Source: an uncultured Clostridia bacterium (lineage in GTDB: Bacteria; Bacillota; Clostridia; Christensenellales; Borkfalkiaceae). From it: 63,726 bases of DNA. A program made the position numbers and the translations under genes. The notes beneath the pieces were generated by a model that did no database searches, was not told where the DNA came from, and worked only from the letters and a program-made list of their open reading frames with translations. Shown one piece after another: positions 1 to 7,183 of the stretch; position 1 is the stretch's first letter; the number at the start of each line of letters is the position of its first letter. Location of the stretch: assembly GCA_947629575.1 (NCBI GenBank), contig CANREF010000008.1, forward strand, positions 1-63,726. The letters run 5' to 3'.

Positions 1-47
1 AGAAAGTGCGGTTTCGTTTAAGCTCTGCGCAACGAAAGCAAAAAAGA

Positions 48-176
48 TTACTTGCCATTTTGGGAAAGCTGTTGTATGCGGGCATAGAGCGCGGTATAAA
101 ACGCCACCCGCTCATGTTCCGATAAGCCGTCTGCCGTCGGCTCTCCGAATATTCTGACCTCGATTTTCTGTTTCAT
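48..176 (-). CDS. Small hypothetical protein of a mobile element
   Basis: This 42-residue protein begins MKQKIEVRIFGEPTADG. The start is set by a strong GGGAGGT ribosome site about seven bases upstream of the ATG; a longer reading to base 263 has no comparable site. Short proteins of this look occur beside site-specific recombinases in clostridial conjugative elements, which I recall but cannot check here. Downstream genes on this strand lie outside the window. The upstream region is a set of degenerate repeats of its own leader. No catalytic motif is visible, and the function is unknown. Confidence 0.55.
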   Translation of the reverse strand: MKQKIEVRIFGEPTADGLSEHERVAFYTALYARIQQLSQNGK

Positions 177-190
177 CAAAAATACCTCCC

Positions 191-475
191 ACTTATTAGC
201 GGCGAGACCCCCATAAAAGTTAAGAGGTTTGGGAAAATTTCCGCAAAAATTTTTGCTTTCCACAAGACCCGCTCACTTATAAACGGCGAAAACCGCTTTT
301 CGTTAGGGTATTTTCGAAAGTTTTTTATCTTTCCGAAAAACACTCTCCATAAGTTAGCCACGAAAAATTTGGCGGGGTATTTCACGAAAGATTTTTTACT
401 TTCCACAATATCCCCTCCATAGGTTAGCCACGGGAAAGGCGGTTTGACAGGGTATTTTCCCGAAAAAATTTCAGA
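191..475 (-). repeat. Degenerate tandem repeats of a gene leader
   Basis: Four diverged units start near bases 191, 274, 350 and 421, with spacings of about 83, 76 and 71 bases. Read on the minus strand each unit carries a purine-rich ribosome-site-like segment, then a T-rich gap, then a start-like GTGGAAAG, CGGAAAG or ATGAAAC. The last unit is the real initiation region of the gene ending at 48. They look like copies of a translation-initiation leader. Spacer lengths vary and there is no cas gene, so this is not a CRISPR array. Confidence 0.5.
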
Positions 476-660
476 CAAAAAGAAAAGCCGCGAGAGCGAG
501 CGGACTGCCCGCTGCCGCGACCGGCACAAAAGCAATGAAAAGAAAGGTGCAATCAAAAAAGACCGCCGCGACCAAGCGGCGGATCGCCAAGCGGTTCAGC
601 GGCGGCCGCCGCTTCGCGCGGCTTTGATTGATTTCTTTTTTGGTTTTGCGGTTCGGCAGG

Positions 661-717
661 GCGTGTGCTTGTCTGCGGCGGCGTCAGCCGCCGCACTTGT
701 TCAAGACAAGCACACGC
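661..717. repeat. Two-stem hairpin in the mobile-element leader
   Basis: An outer perfect 13-base inverted repeat (GCGTGTGCTTGTC at 661-673, its complement at 705-717) encloses an inner perfect 8-base stem (GCGGCGGC at 675-682, complement at 687-694) with a four-base loop. The 3' arm belongs to the direct repeat that recurs at 3477-3501, where the 5' arm is missing. It could be a recombination or transfer site or a terminator-like structure; no T-run follows. Bases 477-660 before it hold no convincing gene, only a GC-rich low-complexity stretch. Confidence 0.6.
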
Positions 718-770
718 CTAAATGCCACAACCCCAACTTTTTCGGGTAATTCAGACATGGGAAAATCCAA
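694..770 (+). repeat. Direct repeat, left copy, flanking the AT-rich cargo
   Basis: Bases 694-718 are identical to 3477-3501 (25 bases, CACTTGTTCAAG...ACACGCC), and the following 50 or so bases of each copy are clearly related. The two copies bracket the AT-rich cargo holding the structured leader and two genes. This is what insertion by duplication or recombination within a conjugative element would leave. The degenerate tail suggests the event is not recent. Confidence 0.7.
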
Positions 771-800
771 AAGATTTTTACAAATCTATTGTTCCATGGC

Positions 801-829
801 TTGAAAATTTTCTGTCGAAGTGCTATAAT
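801..829 (+). promoter_or_regulatory. Sigma-A promoter of the structured leader and Mrr gene
   Basis: TTGAAA at 801-806 and TATAAT at 824-829 are separated by exactly 17 bases. The expected transcription start, near 836, falls at the foot of a long hairpin, so the transcript would begin directly with the structured leader. The nuclease start codon lies about 170 bases further on. Confidence 0.75.
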
Positions 830-833
830 AGCC

Positions 834-970
834 TTGCGACACATTTTAATATCTCATTCTAAGGGAATACTCTCGGTAAAAGTGTATTCTCTCGCCTTGG
901 AATGAGGAAAATGTGTCGCAACATTGAGAGGTGCATTTTTCGTGCGCCTCCGCGTGGGGCGCATCTTTTT
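834..970 (+). ncRNA. Structured leader RNA with overlapping antiterminator and terminator
   Basis: TTGCGACACATTTT (834-847) is perfectly complementary to 908-921. Inside it, 853-864 pairs with 895-906 over 12 bases (one U-G), and 865-870 pairs with 884-889, giving a rod of about 32 pairs with a 13-base loop and a bulge at 890-894. Downstream, 943-948 pairs with 958-963 and is followed by TCTTTTT, an intrinsic terminator. The same 943-950 segment can instead pair with GAGGTGCA at 928-935 over eight bases, which would prevent the terminator. I do not recognise an Rfam family. It could be an attenuator controlling the nuclease or a discrete RNA of about 130 nt. The structure is seen directly; the function is inferred. 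Confidence 0.65.
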
Positions 971-1004
971 AGACGTTACAAAAGCATTTGGAGAAAGTAG
1001 GTTT

Positions 1005-2810
1005 ATGCAGGGACTGATAATCGCTACAAACATTATTGGTGTTTTAGCAATCTCGTTGGCGGCTTATACCGCTGTAATTTATCATCAAGTCAGCAAACTG
1101 GATAAGGAACGCCAAAGCGAATTTTGCAATCAGCATTATAAGAAAATTCTTACGCTTTTAATAGTAAATGTCATTATATGTGCAGGTAGTTTGGGCGGCT
1201 ACATTGCCTTGACAATTTTTAGTGCTGAATCATCGGTTATAGTTTTCCCTTTGATTTCATGGTTTGCTTCCGATTTCTCAGTCATCGCCTTGTCCGCATT
1301 CATAATTAGCGCAAAGAAAAAAAGAAAACATAAAAATAAGGTTGAAATACATGATACGCAAGACAATTCTGCTATAAATATCGAAAACGAAGAAAATTTG
1401 CGGGGAAGAGACGACGCGAACACAATTTCGCCTTTTTCGACGGTAGAAAGCGTAAAGCATGATTTAGTAGACGGAAACGCCACAGGAAGAGCCGCAATGG
1501 ATGACGCTAATGGTACGAAAAATCAGAATACAAGTCAGGATATTTTACTTCCCAACTCAATTTATTTAGATGGGGACGACGAAGAAAACAAGATTGATGA
1601 AGAAAGCAGTATCAATGACCATATTAACGAAGAAATTGCTCGGTTTCTATATGAAAACGAACAGGAGCAACAAGCACTTATAAATGCACGTGAAGAAGCT
1701 GAACGCAAGCGCAAAGAAGAGGAAGAACGCATTGAAAATGAACGTAAACTTCTCTTCAAAGAAATCAGTTTTTCTTTGACGAAAAAATATGCAAACTCAG
1801 TAAAGAATTTTATAAGAAAATTGACCGAGCAAAATGCTTATCCGTTCATTTATATGTTTAAGAATAGTGCTATTCCGATGTCAAGCACTTTGCTGTTTCC
1901 ATATCGCGATTCCGTTCCGCAATCTTTCATAAACGCAGTTGAGTATGATGGGCTTGAATTTACAGAAAGTACTGATGCGGATTGGAATAATAAAATCCAA
2001 GAGCTTACCATTTTTTATATTGATGGATTAAAGAAAAGAATAAAGGAAAATGACGAATGGCAAGATAAAGATTATTTACCAGCATTACTTTATGCAATCG
2101 TGCGAAACAATGTGATAAAGTATTATCATGATGAATATCGTTCAAAATATGGCTACCAAGACTTAAAAGATTTCTGTCAGCAAATTAGTTTAGCGTCCGA
2201 AGCAAAAACTCTTGTGAATGCCGTTACAGGTGTTGAAGGCTTTACCGAAAGCACCTTAAAACTCGCCACGATTTATTACACATATTATTACATCTATGAA
2301 AATGATATAAATTTATCTTTCATGAAAACCTATCTCGAAATCACCGAGGAAGTCAAAAAATCAATGTTGGCGCATGGCGCAAAAAAACTTGAAGACGATC
2401 TCTTCGGAACGCCCAAAGCAAGACTTGTGACAAATACAAACTGCGAAGCAAAAATGCAACCCATTGATTACATTGATAATATGACGGGCGAAGAATTTGA
2501 GCTATTTATGACGCAATATTTTGCTGAACATGGTTTCAAAGTCACGCATACCCCTTTATCGGGAGATTATGGTATAGATTTGATTTTAGAAAACGACTTC
2601 GTGAAAATCGGAGTGCAAGCAAAATGTTATTCCAATAAGGTGACGTTATCAGCGATACAAGAAGTTGTTGCTGGTTTGCGGCATTATGGGTTGAGTAGCG
2701 GAATGGTCGTCACAAACAACTATTTTCAACCTTCTGCAATCCAGTTGGCTAAGGAAAACAATATTACTTTGTGGGATAGAAACAAACTCATAGAAAAATT
2801 GGGGCAGTAA
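1005..2810 (+). CDS. Membrane-anchored Mrr-type restriction endonuclease-like protein
   Basis: This 601-residue protein starts at an ATG preceded by GGAGAAAG; a longer TTG reading overlaps the leader hairpin and is rejected. Hydrophobic segments lie at about residues 2-24 and 40-100. They are followed by a charged acidic linker and an E/K/R-rich coiled coil (about 205-255), a helical middle region, and a C-terminal Mrr_cat domain from about 490. That domain shows GDYGIDLIL and GVQAKCY, the D...QxK signature of the Mrr/PD-(D/E)xK nuclease fold, and a closing TLWDRNKL. Mrr enzymes cut modified or foreign DNA; the membrane anchor suggests a surveillance or defence role. The next gene begins five bases after the stop. 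Base composition is far more AT-rich than in the rest of the window. Confidence 0.75.
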   Translation: MQGLIIATNIIGVLAISLAAYTAVIYHQVSKLDKERQSEFCNQHYKKILTLLIVNVIICAGSLGGYIALTIFSAESSVIVFPLISWFASDFSVIALSAFIISAKKKRKHKNKVEIHDTQDNSAINIENEENLRGRDDANTISPFSTVESVKHDLVDGNATGRAAMDDANGTKNQNTSQDILLPNSIYLDGDDEENKIDEESSINDHINEEIARFLYENEQEQQALINAREEAERKRKEEEERIENERKLLFKEISFSLTKKYANSVKNFIRKLTEQNAYPFIYMFKNSAIPMSSTLLFPYRDSVPQSFINAVEYDGLEFTESTDADWNNKIQELTIFYIDGLKKRIKENDEWQDKDYLPALLYAIVRNNVIKYYHDEYRSKYGYQDLKDFCQQISLASEAKTLVNAVTGVEGFTESTLKLATIYYTYYYIYENDINLSFMKTYLEITEEVKKSMLAHGAKKLEDDLFGTPKARLVTNTNCEAKMQPIDYIDNMTGEEFELFMTQYFAEHGFKVTHTPLSGDYGIDLILENDFVKIGVQAKCYSNKVTLSAIQEVVAGLRHYGLSSGMVVTNNYFQPSAIQLAKENNITLWDRNKLIEKLGQ

Positions 2811-2815
2811 ATTTT

Positions 2816-3532
2816 ATGGTAGTAGGTCTTAAAAATTTGCAAAGAACGGTTTTGACTTCAAATGATATTGTAATCAATGATATAACAACATACCCGAAAG
2901 AACTATTAAAAGATATTTTTTGCGGGGGAACGGGAGCAACGCTTAAAAAGTTTTTTGGTAGTGAAACATCTTATAGCGTTATTGGCGTTCATTTCACGCG
3001 TCTATTCGATAAGGAAATCTGTGATATAAGAAAACATGGGTTGCGCAGTGACGATTTTGAAGATTATAGCAGAAAAATCCAACAGTTGCCAAAAGAATTT
3101 GATGACTATAAATCAAAATTGATTAGTTATGTTAATAATCCATGCAATAGGCAATCTGACGGAAAAATCTATTTTGATATAGGAAAAATAGAAATTAACG
3201 GAGATAATGCTGTATTTTTAGAAAATTGGGGTGGCGAAACTTTATACAACTATTATTGTCCGTTTAATCAAAATAATGAGCTGAGACGGCTTGGTGATAT
3301 GCTACGACACAATTCGACCCCTTGTATAGTGATAATCAGAATAAATGCCCAGAAATTTTTTTCAGAATATATAAATAACGATATTTTAGTAGATTGTATT
3401 CGTAATGAGAAATTGCTTTTTTACAGAGACGAATTTTGTATAAACAAAGACGATGTACAAGTGGTTGATGTCATGCCACTTGTTCAAGACAAGCACACGC
3501 CGCACTCTCACAATCCCAACTTTTCGGAGTAA
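2816..3532 (+). CDS. Unknown partner of the Mrr-like nuclease, with a repeat-encoded C-terminus
   Basis: The protein has 238 residues with no signal peptide or membrane segment. Visible landmarks are VHFTRLFDKEICDIRKHGL (about 58-76) and ENWGGETLYNYY (about 136-147). The pairing of xHFTRL...E...I...GL with a later WGGExxY feels familiar from uncharacterised proteins in defence or mobile loci, but I cannot name a family. It starts five bases after the nuclease stop and is equally AT-rich, so the two are probably co-translated. The last 18 residues (PLVQDKHTPHSHNPNFSE) are encoded by the flanking direct repeat and match the reading of the left copy, so the native C-terminus may have been replaced at the insertion junction. 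Confidence 0.6.
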   Translation: MVVGLKNLQRTVLTSNDIVINDITTYPKELLKDIFCGGTGATLKKFFGSETSYSVIGVHFTRLFDKEICDIRKHGLRSDDFEDYSRKIQQLPKEFDDYKSKLISYVNNPCNRQSDGKIYFDIGKIEINGDNAVFLENWGGETLYNYYCPFNQNNELRRLGDMLRHNSTPCIVIIRINAQKFFSEYINNDILVDCIRNEKLLFYRDEFCINKDDVQVVDVMPLVQDKHTPHSHNPNFSE

Positions 3533-3550
3533 GGCAAGGAAAAATCAAAA
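3477..3550 (+). repeat. Direct repeat, right copy
   Basis: This is the right copy of the 694-770 repeat. Its first 25 bases are identical to the left copy and the rest is diverged. It overlaps the 3' end of the preceding gene and the ribosome site of the next gene. The left arm of the hairpin seen at 661-717 is absent here. Confidence 0.7.
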
Positions 3551-3846
3551 TGAAATCATTGGAAGAAATACGCGCCGATCTGCGCTTTATTCGGGAATAT
3601 TACAAGCTCAAACGCACCATGAAACGCCCCTTTGAAGTCACCGACCACGGCGACTATAAAAGTTTGATTGCGCGTTATAATGCGCTTGCAAAGGCGGCTC
3701 CGAAGCGGCAGGCGCAGGTTTATGAGGGGCTGTATCTTCAAGGGAAAACGCAAAAGGCACTTGCGCAGGAGTGGGAAGTCACGGAGAAATACATTCAAAT
3801 TCTGAATAAGCGGCTGTTGCTGTTTTTGCAGTCGCATTGGGAATGA
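3550..3846 (+). CDS. Sigma-region-4-like helix-turn-helix protein of a conjugative element
   Basis: The protein has 98 residues beginning MKSLEEIRADLRFIREYY. The C-terminal half (YEGLYLQGKTQKALAQEW followed by VTEKYIQILNKRLLLFL) has the layout of a sigma-70 region 4 helix-turn-helix. Small regulators of this form are common in clostridial integrative elements. AAGGAAAAATC precedes the ATG. Its base composition resembles the host element rather than the cargo just upstream. Regulation of element genes is likely; its exact target is unknown. Confidence 0.6.
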   Translation: MKSLEEIRADLRFIREYYKLKRTMKRPFEVTDHGDYKSLIARYNALAKAAPKRQAQVYEGLYLQGKTQKALAQEWEVTEKYIQILNKRLLLFLQSHWE

Positions 3847-3934
3847 AAACAGCGGGGGCGGAAAAGTCTGCTCCCATTTTCTTATGAAAAAAGAACGCAG
3901 GTCAAGGTTCGACTTACGTTCTTTGTGGTGTACC

Positions 3935-3977
3935 AGCTACCGCCCAAGCCATGTGGCTTGGGCGGTAGCTGTTTTTT
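3935..3977 (+). terminator. Intrinsic terminator, possible end of the mobile element
   Basis: A perfect 17-base stem (3935-3951 with 3954-3970) with a two-base loop is followed by GTTTTTT. It closes transcription from the mobile-element side before the chromosomal antiporter gene. An open reading frame running through it on the minus strand is not credible. Confidence 0.85.
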
Positions 3978-4095
3978 AACGATAGGGAGATATTCTCCCC
4001 GCTTTGTGGGGGACGGCGAGAACAGATAACGTTGCCGCGCGAGCTCTCTATTCGCTGCGCGGCGGAGGGTTTTTGAAAAAATTTTCAAAATAGAC

Positions 4096-4124
4096 TTGTT
4101 TTTTTGGTTTAAGTTTGTTATAAT
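4096..4124 (+). promoter_or_regulatory. Sigma-A promoter for the antiporter operon
   Basis: TTGTTT at 4096-4101, a 17-base spacer and TATAAT at 4119-4124. The predicted start near 4131 leaves a leader of about 25 bases before the first ATG at 4157. Confidence 0.75.
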
Positions 4125-4156
4125 ACATACACTTTCTCTGACGGAACTTTCATAAA

Positions 4157-5653
4157 ATGATGAAAGTTATGCCTGCCGCGGAGAATTCACAGATCATGCT
4201 GGATAAATTTTATGCACAAATCGGCGCGACCTCGCAAGTCCCCGTTGTCATTATCTCTATCGCGCTCATCCTGCTTGCGGGATTTTTAGGCACGCGCATC
4301 ACAAAGCTGCTGAAGCTGCCCAACGTCACTGCCTATATCCTCGTCGGGATTTTGCTTGGGCCGTACTGTCTTGACCTTGTTCCACAATTCGTCTGCGACG
4401 GCATGGACTTCATCTCCGACATCGCCCTTGCCTTTATCGCGTTCAGCGTGGGGGAATATTTCCGCTTTTCCGCCCTCAAGAAGAACGGGAGCAAGGTGGC
4501 GGTGATCACCCTTTGCGAAGCGCTTTTCGCGTCCGTGCTCGTGTTTGTGCTCACCTTCTTCATCCTGAAGTTGGGATTGGCGTTCTCGATCATTCTCTCG
4601 GCGCTTGCCTCGGCGACCGCCCCCGCCTCCACGATGATGACCATCCGCCAGACCAAGGCTCACGGGGATTTCGTGAACACCCTCTTTTCCGTGGTGGCAC
4701 TCGACGACGTGGTGTCCCTCATCGCCTACAGCGTTGCGGTCTCCATTGCGCTCGCCTCCCTCGGGAACGGGTTCTCCGCCTCCGCCGTTCTCCTCCCCAT
4801 TGCGTGGAATATCATGATGATCGCGATCGGCGTGGGGTTCGGCTTCCTCCTCAAATTCCTCATGGCGAAGCGCTCCACCGACAACCGGCTCATCGTTTCG
4901 ATCGCCCTGCTCTTTGCCCTGTGCGGGATCGGCGCCGCCGTGGACGTCTCCCCTCTCCTCGGGTGCATGGCGATGGGAACGGTCTACATCAACATCTCGA
5001 ACGACGATAAACTTTTCAAGCAGCTCAATTATTTCTCGCCCCCCATCCTGCTTCTATTCTTTGTGAAATCGGGCATCGGCTTTCAGCTCGATTCCCTCGT
5101 CACTTCCGCGAGCCTCTCGGTGGGCGTGCCCCTCATCGTCGTCGGCGTGCTGTATTTCTTCGTGCGGCTCGTCGGGAAATATGCGGGCGCGTTCGTGGGA
5201 TGCGCCGTCACCAAAAAGGACAAAAAGGTGCGCAACTACCTCGGCATGGCGCTTGCCCCGCAGGCGGGCGTTGCGATCGGGCTTGCCGCGCTTGGGGCGC
5301 GTGTGCTCGAAGGAAGCTCCGATCCCGTGATCGCCGCCATGGGACCCGTGCTCGAAACGATCGTCCTCTCCTCGAGCATCCTCTACGAACTCATCGGTCC
5401 CGCCCTCGCAAAGCTGTCGCTCTATCTTTCGGGTTCTTACGGGAAGCCCGAGGCGGAGACGGCGGAGGAAGCTCCCGCAAATGAGAGCGAGGTGACTTCC
5501 CTGAAGGAACAGCTGCAGGCGATCCAAAAGCAACTCGCCGTAAAAGAATATGCACGATCTCCCGAAGAAGAGGCGTTTTTGGAGGCAACGGAAGGCGCGG
5601 AAACTTCGGCGGGCTCGGAATATAACCGTAAAAAATTCATCAACAAGAGGTAA
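4157..5653 (+). CDS. Kef-type cation:proton antiporter (CPA2 family)
   Basis: About 498 residues with 11-13 hydrophobic segments across residues 25-410, typical of a Na+/H+ exchanger domain of the CPA2/KefB type. It would exchange K+ or Na+ for protons across the cytoplasmic membrane. No TrkA-N or RCK domain follows; the C-terminal tail is a short acidic stretch with a coiled-coil-like LKEQLQAIQKQLAVKE. The start is uncertain: the ATG at 4157 fits the promoter but has a poor ribosome site, while an ATG at 4196 follows CGGAG by 12 bases. The MgtC-like gene begins four bases after the stop, so the two are likely one operon. Confidence 0.8.
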   Translation: MMKVMPAAENSQIMLDKFYAQIGATSQVPVVIISIALILLAGFLGTRITKLLKLPNVTAYILVGILLGPYCLDLVPQFVCDGMDFISDIALAFIAFSVGEYFRFSALKKNGSKVAVITLCEALFASVLVFVLTFFILKLGLAFSIILSALASATAPASTMMTIRQTKAHGDFVNTLFSVVALDDVVSLIAYSVAVSIALASLGNGFSASAVLLPIAWNIMMIAIGVGFGFLLKFLMAKRSTDNRLIVSIALLFALCGIGAAVDVSPLLGCMAMGTVYINISNDDKLFKQLNYFSPPILLLFFVKSGIGFQLDSLVTSASLSVGVPLIVVGVLYFFVRLVGKYAGAFVGCAVTKKDKKVRNYLGMALAPQAGVAIGLAALGARVLEGSSDPVIAAMGPVLETIVLSSSILYELIGPALAKLSLYLSGSYGKPEAETAEEAPANESEVTSLKEQLQAIQKQLAVKEYARSPEEEAFLEATEGAETSAGSEYNRKKFINKR

Positions 5654-5656
5654 ATT

Positions 5657-6373
5657 ATGCCATACGATTCCATTGCTCATCTTTTGGGAAAATGGTCGGT
5701 AGAAGTCAATGTCGCCTCCACGGCGCTCAAGACCGCCCTCGTCATCCTTATGGCGGTCGTGCTCGGCTGCGAACGCGCGCGAAACCGCCATGCCGCGGGG
5801 CTGCGCACCTTCATCGTGCTCTCTATCGGTTCGATGTTTGCGGGGATCGCAGACGTCTATTTCATCACCGTCCTCCACGTCGGATTTTCCTTCCTCTCGG
5901 CGGCGGTTTTCATCGGCATCTCCATTATCACCGCCAATACGATCATCTTCTCTTCGAAAAATCAGATCATGGGACTGACGACTTCGGTCGGGATGTGGTC
6001 GATGTCCATCCTCTCCGCCGTTCTCGGCTTCGGGCTGTACACCGCTGCGCTCATCGGCTTTGCCGCGCTCATGATCGGGCTCCTCGCTTTCTCGAAAATG
6101 GAGAGCTACATCAAGAACAAATCCGATCATTTCGAGATCCACCTCGAGCTCAAATCCCGCGGCAGTCTTCAGGACTTTGTGGCGATGGCACGGGAATTCG
6201 GCCTCAAGATCGACAACCTCGAACTCAATCCCGCCTATGCCAATTCGGGGCTGAGCGTGTACAGCGTAAAGCTCACCATCGTCGGAAAATCTCTCCGCAA
6301 GAAGAGCCACAGCGAGATCATCGACGCGCTCTCCGTCCTCGATTGCGTCTATTATGTCGAAAAAATAGGGTGA
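5657..6373 (+). CDS. MgtC/SapB family membrane protein
   Basis: The protein has 238 residues. The N-terminal 150 form four or five membrane segments with the MgtC family pattern, including LGCERARNRHAAGLRTFIV and later LTTSVGMWSMSI. The C-terminal 80 residues look like the ACT-like cytoplasmic domain of longer MgtC proteins. Family members act in adaptation to low Mg2+ or acid stress, often by modulating ATP synthase or K+ transport, which suits its place behind a cation/proton antiporter. AGAGGT sits upstream of the start, and the gap to the antiporter is only three bases. Confidence 0.8.
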   Translation: MPYDSIAHLLGKWSVEVNVASTALKTALVILMAVVLGCERARNRHAAGLRTFIVLSIGSMFAGIADVYFITVLHVGFSFLSAAVFIGISIITANTIIFSSKNQIMGLTTSVGMWSMSILSAVLGFGLYTAALIGFAALMIGLLAFSKMESYIKNKSDHFEIHLELKSRGSLQDFVAMAREFGLKIDNLELNPAYANSGLSVYSVKLTIVGKSLRKKSHSEIIDALSVLDCVYYVEKIG

Positions 6374-6397
6374 GCGGGGAAAAGTATTCAAATTTAC

Positions 6398-6426
6398 TTG
6401 ATTTTCCCCATTTTTCCTGTTATACT
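6398..6426 (+). promoter_or_regulatory. Sigma-A promoter placed for a leaderless transcript
   Basis: TTGATT at 6398-6403, a 17-base spacer and TATACT at 6421-6426. Only seven bases separate the -10 from the ATG at 6434, so transcription should begin at or one base before the start codon. No ribosome site can be transcribed. Confidence 0.75.
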
Positions 6427-6433
6427 ACTCTTA

Positions 6434-7111
6434 ATGAGCGACTTATTCCAAAGAAAACTCCTCATCATCGAGAATGAGGATCGTGCAGGGACGCCTCTGA
6501 GGGAGCACTTTGCCTCCTGCGGAATGGTGTGCCTTGTCGCAAAAGATCTGTCGGAGGGAAGAAAACTTCTCGCGGAAGACAGCTTCGACGCGATCATTCT
6601 CGATCCCGTCCTGCCCGACGGGGACGGGCTCGCCCTCTTTGAAGAGGAAAGCGAGCTCCCTCCCGTCATCGTGTATTCGGAGCAGGACGACGAAAGGGAG
6701 ATGCTCCGCGCCTTCTCCCTCGGCGCAACGGATTATGTCGTAAGGCCCTGTTCCCCCCTTCTCATGGAGGCAAGGCTCTCCCTCCGTCTCCTGCCGCGCA
6801 AGCGGGAAGTCGTCTCGTGCGGGAAGCTGGAGATGAATCTCAATTCCAGAACGGTATCGTATGACGGAATGGCGATAAAACTCACTTCGAGCGAATTCCG
6901 CATCCTGTATTTTCTGATCACCCACCCGAACAAGTTCTATAGCGCCGACGCCCTCTATAAAAACGTCTGGAATGCTCTGAGTATGCAGACGAGCGTCGTG
7001 CGGTTTCATATCACCAATCTGAGGAAGACCCTGCTGACCGCGACGGGGAAGCGGATCATCCTCACAGAATTCGGCACGGGCTATGCCCTGTCTTCGGAAG
7101 AATGTCAATGA
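6434..7111 (+). CDS. Orphan OmpR-type response regulator
   Basis: The protein has 225 residues. The receiver domain spans about 7-118 with acidic residues in IIENED, the phospho-acceptor D57 in ILDPVLPDGDG and S82 in VIVYSE. The conserved lysine of the KP motif is replaced by arginine (DYVVRPCSP, R104), so phosphorylation signalling may be altered. A winged helix of OmpR type follows at about 125-222 (LTSSEFRILYFL and VVRFHITNLRKTL). No histidine kinase is encoded nearby. The start at 6434 is chosen because the -10 lies seven bases upstream. It lies next to the natural-product locus, behind a shared bidirectional terminator, and is the best candidate to bind the direct repeats in its promoters. 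Confidence 0.85.
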   Translation: MSDLFQRKLLIIENEDRAGTPLREHFASCGMVCLVAKDLSEGRKLLAEDSFDAIILDPVLPDGDGLALFEEESELPPVIVYSEQDDEREMLRAFSLGATDYVVRPCSPLLMEARLSLRLLPRKREVVSCGKLEMNLNSRTVSYDGMAIKLTSSEFRILYFLITHPNKFYSADALYKNVWNALSMQTSVVRFHITNLRKTLLTATGKRIILTEFGTGYALSSEECQ

Positions 7112-7115
7112 AACG

Positions 7116-7157
7116 AAAAAGGGGCGGCGGCGCAAACTTGCGCCGCCGCCCCTTTTT
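7116..7157. terminator. Bidirectional intrinsic terminator
   Basis: A perfect 20-base stem (7116-7135 with 7138-7157) has a two-base loop and A5/T5 ends on both sides. It ends the response regulator on the plus strand and the precursor peptide genes on the minus strand. Confidence 0.9.
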
Positions 7158-7183
7158 CGGCAGGAATACCCTGCCGTGCCTGT

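Noticed and set aside
191..475. Possible CRISPR array
   Set aside because: Units are diverged, spacing differs from unit to unit, spacers are not distinct and no cas gene is present.
444..749. Arg-rich open reading frame in the mobile-element leader
   Set aside because: It has no ribosome site, runs through a perfect hairpin and its end is the direct repeat; composition is low-complexity. Not listed as a gene.
834..970. Retron or classical type III toxin-antitoxin reading of the leader RNA
   Set aside because: No reverse transcriptase is encoded, and type III antitoxins are tandem direct repeats, whereas this is one long inverted repeat. The nuclease is not of the ToxN fold.
3882..4088. Minus-strand open reading frame of 68 codons
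   Set aside because: It crosses a perfect 17-base intrinsic terminator and has no supporting ribosome site or recognisable product.
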